The notes below the pieces were generated by a model that was given only the letters and a program-made list of their open reading frames with translations, had not been told where the DNA came from and searched no databases. Of a stretch of DNA of 15,437 nt, positions 1 through 9,500 are shown piece after piece. The DNA comes from Agrocybe praecox (Eukaryota > Basidiomycota > Agaricomycetes > Agaricales > Agrocybaceae), in the NCBI GenBank assembly GCA_964017145.1, contig CAXHKQ010000052.1:1-15437 (forward strand), written 5' to 3'. Position numbers and translations under genes: made by a program. How positions within the stretch are numbered: position 1 is the stretch's first letter; every line of letters begins with the position of its first letter.

Positions 1-534
1 GCCACTCCCTCCGCTGCCGCCATACACATGCCACACCCGCACATCCTCGTACTTCAGCTTCAGGCGGCCGCAAAGAAACTCGCCCACCTGCTTCACAGTC
101 GCCAGCCGCGAGAAGGCGGCCGTATAGGCCAGATACCGTTTCGGCGGCTGCTGCAGCGCCGGCGAAGCGCTGCCTGCTGCCGAAGACATCGCCGATCCGC
201 CCGAAGACATCGCCCCATAGCCTCCGGCCACTGCACTCCAAGTGCTGACCGGCTGCGAAATCGCGCCCATCGGTGGCATCGAGGCGGCGCCACTGGCTCC
301 GCCGCCCATTCGCCGCCGCTTGGGGAACGTGCTGATGCCGCAGTATCCGGATGTTGAGCGGATAGAGTTCTAGTTCGACCTCGCCACCGGTATTGGGGGG
401 CTGGATGACTTGGCGCGGTAGAGGCAGAGGTCCTTTGTACCATTGGGCCAGAGCGTCCCAGAGGGATTTGGGGAGGAGTTCGTAGTCGCGGTGCTGGGCG
501 AGTATGAGGTCGCGCTTCAGGCGGCCGCCTTCGC
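1..534 (-). CDS. USP32: USP32 coding exon 6 (partial): second part of DUSP and ubiquitin-like start, with a frame break
   Basis: The acceptor is at 536-535 (CGGCACACAG|GC). The first part reads EGGRLKRDLILAQHRDYELLP, SLWDALAQWYKGPLPLPRQVI and VELELYPLNIRILRHQ, matching human EGGRLKR, YEMVPEPVWRALYHWYG, LALPRPVI and ELELFPRYLLFLRQQ. The second part, from about 153 down to 1, reads QQPPKRYLAYTAAFSRLATV, then FLCGRLKLKYEDVRVW, matching human KRVLAYTGCFSRM and LSQRLRIKEEDMRLW. It lies one base out of frame with the first part. The downstream frame has a TAG at 372-370, so the change must occur between that stop and position 141. One extra base in the low-complexity Ala/Gly-rich stretch would explain it; a short GC-rich intron with a weak donor (GTTCCC at 328) is the alternative. 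The exon continues off the left edge. Confidence 0.88.
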
Positions 535-3500
535 CTGTGTGCCGGGTGGGGGGGTGAGGTGAGAAATATTGATAATTTGATTTATCGATCGGATCGGATC
601 GGTCCTTAGATATGTTGTTAACGATTTATCGGTTTTCGATTATTTTGCATAAATAACTAATCAATGCCCGGAACATCAGAACCCGAATATGTATACGTTC
701 AGAAAAGAAGTCCGTAGAATATGAGCACAGGAAGAAGCTCAAGACCGAAATAATCCAAAAAAGTAGTCCGTAAAGTCGCCTTTAGTACATACAGACCAAA
801 AAAACGAGTGAAGCCGTCTTTTTGGTCGATTTAGGTCGTGTTGCCCCGAAAAGTATGGAAAAGGTATATAAACCAGATTTTTTGTTGGTGACAGATTATA
901 ACCCGAGGAACAATATCACGAGTCGCCGCCTCTCGGCGACTCGTATGCGACTAGCGGTTCCCTTGGTCGCCGACGGCCTTTGTCTCGGTCCTTTGTTATC
1001 CTTTCGTAGCCGCGCGACCAAGAACCGGCGACCGGCCGACAAATGGCCAAGAATGGCCGTCCACGAAAGACCACGAATGGCCAAAAATGGCCGACCACAA
1101 AAGGCCAAGAATGGCCCACGAATGGCCGACCACGAAAGACCACGGAAAGCCGCGAAAAGCCGACCACAAATGACCACGAATGTCCACAAAAGGCTCGAAT
1201 GGCCACGAATGGCCGAAGCAATAATGTGTGTAGAGCTGATGCCTTTTGTGGTCGGCCATTTGTGGCCATTCACGGCCTTTTGTGGTCGGCCATTCGTGGC
1301 CATTCGTTGCGTGAGATGTAGTAATAGGTTGCTAAGCATTCGTCGGTCGGCCGTCGAAACGCCGTCCAGCAAAGGGTTATGGCCAGTCTATATTGTTATT
1401 GCGCAATGTATTCGTGGACTTTTAATTTTGTATAATCTTGCAAAATTAGTGATTGAAATCCTACCTGTCAGTGTCTGCACATTCTTGTACAGCGGCTGCT
1501 CGATCAGCGACCGATTGTCGATGATACCCGGCGGCGAATGGGAGTTCTGACTGCGGCTGCCGCCCAGCGAGATTCCCGACGAGCTGCCCGATCCCAGACT
1601 GGCCGAGTCAGACGTTGTCTTTGCTTCGCTGGCGGCTCCGGCTTGGGCTCCAGATCCAGAGCCGCCTCCACTTCCGCCGCCGCCGCCCAGCAAATCGCCC
1701 ATCGACTCCGTCGAGTTGGAGGAGCTCGAAGTCTCGTCGCAGACGACCGCCTCGTCGACCAGCGCGCTGATCTGACGCTGATGATGGTGCTGGATGGACT
1801 TGCAGTAGGTGCAGCCGCTGGCCGAGGTGGAGGTGTGCTGGGTGTACTGCAGCCAACTGTTGTACCAGTCGGTGGAGACCAGGTACCAGAACTGACCGAT
1901 GCGGTAGCCGCGCGCGGTTTCGCGTGCCAGCCAGCCCTTGACTGAAGGGGGAGAGAAAGAAGTTTGAAGTTGATGCAAAAATGAACCAAAAGTGAAACAT
2001 AGATCAAGCCGTATCTCTTGTGCGATCAGCAGGACAAAACCTGAGTGTGTGTGAAATATGAGCACAAAAGGAGTCCGTGAAGTCGACTTTTTGGGTCGAT
2101 TTGAGTCGTGCGCTTATTTCAACACAAGACCGAAATTGACCCAAAAAGGAGTCCGTAATGTCGACTTTCTTGGTCGATTTGGGTCGTGCGTTTATTTCCA
2201 TGTGCTCATATTTTACGCACTATAAAGTGAGTGAGTGCACGAAGAAACACAAGACCGAAATCGACCCAAAAAGGAGTCCGTAAACTGGACTTTTTTAGTC
2301 TATTTAGGTCGTGTGCTTATTTCCTTGTGCTCAAGACTGGAATCGACCAAAAAAGGGGTTTGTAAAGTCGACTTTTTGGGTCGATTTGGATCGTAAGCAC
2401 TTTTACGCACTAAACAGTGTTTGCGTGAAATATGAGCACATGGAAAAGACACAAAAGACCTAAATCGACCAAAGATGGAGTCGACTTTCTTAGTCGATTT
2501 GGGTCGTGCGCTTAGGGCGCTTAGTGTGTGTGAAATATGAGCACAAAAGGAGTCCGTGAAGTCGACTTTTTGGGTCGATTTTGGTCGTGCGCTTATTTTT
2601 CTATGATTAATATAATTTTTCCAAATTTCGAGCTATTATTATCGTTGTTCTTGTTCGTATCAACTCACCAATATCATACTCCAAATGCCGGCACTGCGGT
2701 CGCAGTCCCAGCACCACATGGCACACCTCAAACAGCAGATCCAGAAACGGCTGCACCAGATTCACCGCACTCTGCACGCTCCACATCATAAAGTCCTCCG
2801 GCGTCAGCGTGAACGGCTCATCGGCGCCTCCGGCCATCCGACTCGCGGTCGTCGGCGATCGGGCCAGCCGACCGCGCAGATCGGCCATAATACTGTCGAC
2901 GGTCAGCTGCCGGAAGGCGGCCGCATTGGAGCCCTCGCAGGCAACGTACAGCAGGATGTTGACCATCTCGCCGATCTCCGCGTAGCTAAGCACTCCGTCG
3001 CCGTCCAGATCGAAGACCTTGAAGCAGACTGTGGAACAGTGGAGACATATTTAATCGATTAGGCATTCGATCATCATATGATGCTAAATGGTCAGCAGTT
3101 TTTCTACTCGATATGAGATATACGATTTTTTTTCAAATCCATTTTAATAACAAGATTTAAATTTAATTTGGTCCTGTAAATGGAAGATTTCGCTCTAAGC
3201 GCATGAAACAGTTGATTAGAACATATAACTCAATACCCCGGAAAGCACTATTGGACGAGCAGAGATATTTATCATGAGATGAGAGTGTACAAACATCGGT
3301 TGGAATAAAGGAACGAAAACAACTGCATTGTAGCACGCTAACTGTTCCAGCACATTACAGTCTGAATAACAGATAGAAACTAACTGTATTGTAGAGCGTA
3401 AATTGTTCTAGCAGATTACAGTCGGAATAACATGTAGAAACTAAAGGCATTGTAGAACGCTAACGGCTCCAGCACATTACAGTTGTAAACGTGATTACGA

Positions 3501-6500
3501 ATACGCATTGTGAAAAATAACTGAATGCGCGCGTTCACAAGTGCGTTCGTTTGTAACGTGCGAACGCCGTGTGAGTGCATCCTAGAGTGCACATAGTCAA
3601 AGCGTTCTCGTTGTCAGTCGTGATCGATTTACGGAGCCGCGACGTGGATATGCAACGTCCACTATCCAGGCATATTTATCAGTTACTTGCATCCGTCACG
3701 GAAGCGGATTTGTTCGCGCGTGTGTCGCAAACCGGCGAAAGTAACAGACACATTTCACGGTTTCTTCCGTCCGTAAATGACGCGGATTTGCAACATACGC
3801 GCGTGTGTCGCAGACAAGCGAAAGTGTAACCAGACACATTTCACAGTTACTTGCGTACGTCTCGGACGTAGTGCGTGTGTCGAAAAAGTTGGTTATTAAA
3901 ATGACGCATTTTACAGTTATCTGGAACAGTTATCTCGTCTGACAAGGGGAGGTCACGCACGTGTCGTTACGGATCACAGTGTGCGTTTAGGTGGTGATTC
4001 TAGGGGCAAAATAAAGATACCCGTCTAAAAGGACTCTTGCCAATGCGCCCTGTGGCCGAAGATAAGTACAATTGAAGATTGCGTTTTTGTATGGGAGTTC
4101 TAAATTACGACATCTTCTACTATATATGACATATATACGACATATTCTACTATATATGATTTTCGATCAGTGACAATCGTCATTCGATCATTCTTTAACG
4201 CCAATGACCCATTTCATCGGACACATGATGCCGTACATAATGACTGTGATCGAAAATCTGTTGATGCAGAATTGTAGATACAAGTTGAGCAATGAAAAAA
4301 TTGTATGACAGTTTTGACATGAGGGCTCTCTCTAAAATGTTGTAGCTAGTAGAAGACGTCGTATTTTAGAACTCCCATAAAAAACACAATCTTCAATTGC
4401 TCATATCTTCGGCCACAGGGCACATTGGCAAGAGACCTTTCAGACGGGTATCTTTATTTTGCCCCTAGAATCACCAGCTATACGCTCACCGTGATCCGTA
4501 ACGACACGTGCGTGACCTCCCCTTGTGAGTGGTGCAGGTGATAGAGTGCTTGCCTCACGAGCGGGAGGTCCTGGGTTCAAATCTCGGGAGTGAGATAAGT
4601 TTTTGTTTTTTTCTCCACACCATGATCCCCAGGAAGGATGTTAAATGTTGCCTAGGGTTACTCTTTAGAGCAATGTGCTAACCACATGTCATCTTTCAAA
4701 CCCGAAACCGGTTGCGAAGCCCTGCTACTCTTCAAATACAAGTGGAGTATACAAGGGAGGTCTAAACCTACGGGTTGCAGTACCAAACAATTTAGTTTTG
4801 GAACAGTTATATCTCTGGCAGAGTACGCCAGATAGCATGTACATATGACCGACCTGTAACCGTGGGACTAAACGGTTATTCCACAGTCAACGTCATGACA
4901 TCGTGCTCGCCGGGTACTGAACAAAATATTGGTAAAAAATACGCAATAAGATAGAAAATGCAGACTACTGCACTACTGATGGCTGCCATTAGATCGAAAT
5001 GTTACCAAGATTTACAAAACGGAATTACAGTAGAGAATTGAATAACCATCTTTTTTATCTGGTAGAAAATATTGAATAAGTTCATCAATTCATATCGATG
5101 TCAAAGATGTCGCAAATGTGCGAATATCTATAGCGAACATTGGAAATTATACTAGACACTAGACGCCAGCACAAAAAAGGCAGGTCTCACCTTAGTTTTC
5201 TGATTGTAGTCTTAAGCAACCTAGAACACATGTGGACATTTTTCATAATGTTGTTGATTAGTACCCGAGTTGGAGCATATCGAAGTTTTGAACAAAAAGT
5301 AATAATTATGAAATAACTAAAAATAAGTGAACTTTTAATTCATAATATCTATCCGACTATATGCTTGTTGAGATATGCCTTTGGTTGACACGTTTACAAA
5401 ATTACCAACTAATTATCTTTGGTTATTACAAATTTCGAAATTCTGTAACTTTGAAACCAATTTATGAACCAAATAATAATTTCCTCATTCGTCCATGTTA
5501 CTTGAGACTATCGGAATATTTTGGTGGGACCTCTTCCTTTTTGTAATGTCGCCTAGAATGTTATTATTCAATGAAATGTTGCTACTCGTTCACGTTTCTA
5601 ATCGATCATTTCGTTTTTCCCCAAATTTGTACGTATATTTTTTCAGTCAATGATATATTTCTATTTTTGAACTCGACGTTATATAGAATTCGTATATTTT
5701 GTATTAGCTATTCTACAGCTGATTGACATTTTATGAAATATGGACAATTCGAATTTCGATTGACAAGGCGTAGTCCTAGTTTGAATTTCGTAGAATAATA
5801 AAAGAATACTCACACTTGCTCCTCTCCACACCAGGTCCCCTGCACGCCGCACTCACTCCACAGCACAACTCCTTAAAATCAATATGCCCATCCCGGTTCT
5901 CATCGAATGCCGCGAAAACCCCACCCAACGCGGCCCACGGCACCGGCGGCGACACCAGCGCGCCCAGCCGCTCCACGTCCAGCTGACCGCTGCCCTTCAG
6001 CGCCCAGAACATCTGCTCCAGATCGACAATGTCCTGCTCCTCCAGATGCGTCACACCGGCCAGACTCTGGAAGAACGTCGGCGTCTCCAGCTCGGTGTTG
6101 AGCTGCGTGACTCCGGACTCGAGCAGCAGCCACTTGGAGAGAACGGTGGCGCGCTTATGGGAGGCGATCCACTGGCGGAACTGGTCGTAGGTGACGCGAT
6201 CGGCGCCGCCGAACAGCGACAGCAGGATGCTGGTGTGCGAGAGCGCCGCTGCTGCAGCTGCCGAAGTGGAGGAGGCATTTGGCTGCTGCTGAGCTGATGG
6301 TGAGGTGGTGCTGTTACTTGAGGCGCCAGTGGCGGCTGCTGTGGTGCTGAGCAACAGCGTAGTTTCGGCGGCTGGCTGGTAGGTGGACTCGATTTGCAGG
6401 GCTTTGGCAAAGTCCGGTTTGAGGATGTGCGTACTGGATTCGTTGCAGTAGACGTTCCATAGGAATCTGGGTGTGGTGGAGGATGAAATTGTCAGGAAAT

Positions 6501-9500
6501 GTGGATGTTGGTCGGTGGCAGATTAGAGGCTGAAACCTTAAATAGCTGCAATGTTTAATTTTGATTGTTTGTTCAATTATATTGAATTACGTCTATTTAT
6601 GAGAATAAATTCAAGAGACAGGTAATTTTATTTCTTCTTATTTTATTTCTCAATTAGTTAATTCATGCCGAAAAAATAAACAGATCTTCCCACTTTACGA
6701 CAATTTTTGGAGGACAAGCTATGATAATCTGAACATTACAATCATATTGGTTAGTTGAATGAACATCATCTTGGGCTGACGGCGTCCTTAAAGGCCTCAA
6801 TGTTTTTATAATGTGTTCGAAGGATGAAGATATGTAGACAATTTCATCCTATTTTATTTGAGTATTCAAGGATTTGTCTAGGTCAATTCAGTGAAAAGTT
6901 ATACCCGTCAAACTAACGACGAATCACGTGTTTATTGAATGGGGAAAAATATTCTATGTCACTCCTCATACAAAATATCTGGACCACGTGTTTGGAATAG
7001 AGCGAACAACTTTTCATTGAACGGACATAGAACATTGTGTTGATACTCATATGAAAGAGAATGAAATTGTCTACAAATCCTAGTCTTAACAGAAATAAAA
7101 TTTAAAATGTCTTGTAATAGAATGATGTTCATTCAACAAATCTGTATCATTGAATTGTTCAGTTTATTGTACCTTGTCCTCCAAAAATAATCGTTAACTT
7201 GGAAAATAGGTTTTTTGCATGGTTTAAGTCAACTAATTGGGGTAGAGATGCTAAAATAACGTTTATCAGTTTTGCACGATACAAACAATTGCACGCAACT
7301 GAAAAATTAAGTGGATTTTCTCAGTCGATTGAGTCCTGGGACTTGGAGTTCACACTAAAACATGTCATTCACGAATGCACAATTCGCAAATAATCTTGTG
7401 AAATGGTTGATACGCGAAAATGTGATTTATTTGGTATAGAAATAGAAATTAAACTTATTTGCATAACAGGGGAGATCATTTTGTAAGTTATTTCAGTTAC
7501 CATAATTTGCGCCTGACAGATTTGTATTTTGTCTCGTAATCTCAATCTTAGGACAACCAAAAATCAACAATATAAATGAGCTTTCCAGTAGTATCTGTAT
7601 CATCATATGTCATATGCATATGATTCTACTCATAAACAAAACCACCTGTAAACGTGATACCGACGACCACAATCCGCGAATAGTTCACCACGAACGAATT
7701 CCGAGATCATTCACACGTGTACGTATACATCACGCGAAACAAAACGCCAGCAAAAATATGTTATTAATAGAAATGTTGGGGCTATTATTGTTTGTGTGTG
7801 GAACGGCAGAGAGTCACATATCATTATAATGAGACGTCGACGCCGCCTCAACGCAAATGGACCGACAGTGTGTGCGACATTCGCTAACAATCATACAGTG
7901 ACTTTCATAATTATGTGAACAAGAAAAATCACAAACGTAACAAATTATGAAATTATACTATTATATTTTGTCTGCAAACTTTATTCTGGTTCATTGATTA
8001 TACTTTTGAGTATTTTATTTGTGTTGGGATCATTAAAGTCATGCCATGTTTTAACAGTACCCCACCCACGTGACGCCACGGTGGTGATTGGTGATTCATA
8101 CTTTCTTAGTAAAGTAAAGTATTTAATCTGAATACTTTTTCGTTACTATTAGGTCTGATTTTTCGCAACACAATATTTGTTTAATTATATTTTATAGTTT
8201 GAAAATACCTTTTATATTACTGGGCTCAAAGTTGAATACGTTTCTGTATACCACGTGAAACCACCGTCGCTTCAAAATCCGCTACAGTCGCTGCCAAACG
8301 TTGTATACGTTTGCACATGTTCGACGTGTGAGATCCCTGCAATTTTGATTATGAGAGCTGACAATCAGCTGACAAGCACAATCAAAATCAAAACATCGTC
8401 AACACCACAGTCTTTTCACGAGGTACTCGGAGTTATATTCAAAGTTGGTACGGGGACTGTTAAAATTTGTCATACATTTTTTTGTTGACAATTTGTGCCA
8501 ATTTCGGCTGTCTTTTTAAAAATTCCAACTTATTCTTGGTAATGTTATGAATTTTATATAAAAGATTAATAATGTCACAATGAACAATGAGCACAATGAT
8601 AATACACAAAAGTCTAATCATTGAAACATACTTCAGTTTGCTGACAAAATTTAAGAATGTCATTAATTATTGTGACGACAAATCAAATTACAAATGAAGA
8701 TGACAGACACTGTATGAATTCGTGTGTGTCTGGCGTCAGCATTCAAGGTCAATGTGAGTCAACGTGTGTGTGCATGTGCATTTCCCGCCCGTCATGCAGG
8801 TTGAATGGCGAGCGACGTCGTCTCTCGCGTTGCGTGCGTGAGTTTACGTTTACATAAACAAATACGGTACACAGAGTGCACTGGAACGTGACAACGCATC
8901 GGTATTTCGCGATTTTTTCCAGACACATTCATAACTGCGCGATATTGAGACTTCGGACACATTCTTTGGACATACAGGATGAGTCGCATGAGCCCGGACA
9001 CAGATAAGGTTTATGACGTTTTTTCGAAAATTCCCATACTAAATATAGCCAAACAGAAGTAACGTCAGAGTATATTTATCATAGAAAAAATCACAGGAGC
9101 ATAAAACCCCCTCTTGTGTAGTATGGGTTCTCATATATTGAATTTAATACCTCTACACTCTACACGTATAGTCCCAAAAATATAGCCTAAAAAATACGTA
9201 AGCTGCAAAAAGGACATTTGGAAATTATGAAAGGGTAACACTGATTCAGTGCACCCACGAACACTCGACTTAAATGAGAACATACGTATTGCGAAAAATG
9301 ACATGCTTTCTTATGTTTTTTTGTGCCTGTCCACTAAGAATGTGATTTAACCACCTTAAATTTAAAATAATTATTTCGGGTTGAGACTATTCAGACTTTC
9401 AAAGTTTATTTAGTTATGTCAATAATCAACAAGTGTAACGCGAGCGCGTCATTCACGTGGGCATCGGACTGTTAATGAAAATAAAGTCATATTCGAGTAA

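Larger units (their letters stand above)
535..1464 (-). other. Intron 5 of USP32 (930 bp) with two foldback repeats
   Basis: It is bounded by donor GTAGGA at 1464 and acceptor ACACAG at 535. It contains a palindromic hairpin element (about 719-841), a perfect 10-bp hairpin (919-943) and the inverted AATGGCC array (1031-1308). The sequence from 541 to 718 is plain AT-rich intron apart from three short GGATC repeats near 590-602. Long open frames on both strands between 822 and 1550 come from the repeat and do not resemble any protein. Confidence 0.9.
3029..5813 (-). other. Intron 3 of USP32 (2785 bp)
   Basis: It is bounded by donor GTGAGTATT at 5813 and acceptor TTCCACAG at 3029. It carries, in window order, a 61-bp tandem array, an approximately 86-bp degenerate array, a foldback element and a SINE. 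From 4811 to 5813 I see only AT-rich sequence with no conserved open frame and no clear repeat. Confidence 0.92.

Noticed and set aside
28..443. Plus-strand 109-codon and minus-strand 116-codon frames over exon 6
   Set aside because: They are out of frame with the USP32-matching segments; their Arg-rich composition is typical of shadow frames in GC-rich exons.
822..1550. 242-codon open frame on the plus strand, with overlapping frames on the minus strand
   Set aside because: It runs through the AATGGCC inverted array and into the antisense of exon 5; its composition is that of a repeat and several frames are open at once.
1504..2007. Minus-strand frames of 167 and 130 codons and a plus-strand frame across exon 5
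   Set aside because: These are alternative frames of the GC-rich DUSP exon; only the frame with GWLARETARGYRIG matches USP32 and joins its neighbours in phase.
3321..3482. CRISPR-like array because of the regular 61-bp spacing
   Set aside because: The whole unit repeats with substitutions throughout, with no constant repeat and variable spacer pattern, and the genome is eukaryotic.
3575..3829. 84-codon plus-strand frame
   Set aside because: It lies within the approximately 86-bp tandem array and its content follows the repeat period.
4537..4600. Functional tRNA-Val gene
   Set aside because: The 5' acceptor stem does not pair with the 3' side and the sequence runs on into a SINE body.
5884..6410. 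Plus-strand and alternative minus-strand frames over exon 3
   Set aside because: They are shadows of the EF-hand exon with no protein resemblance.
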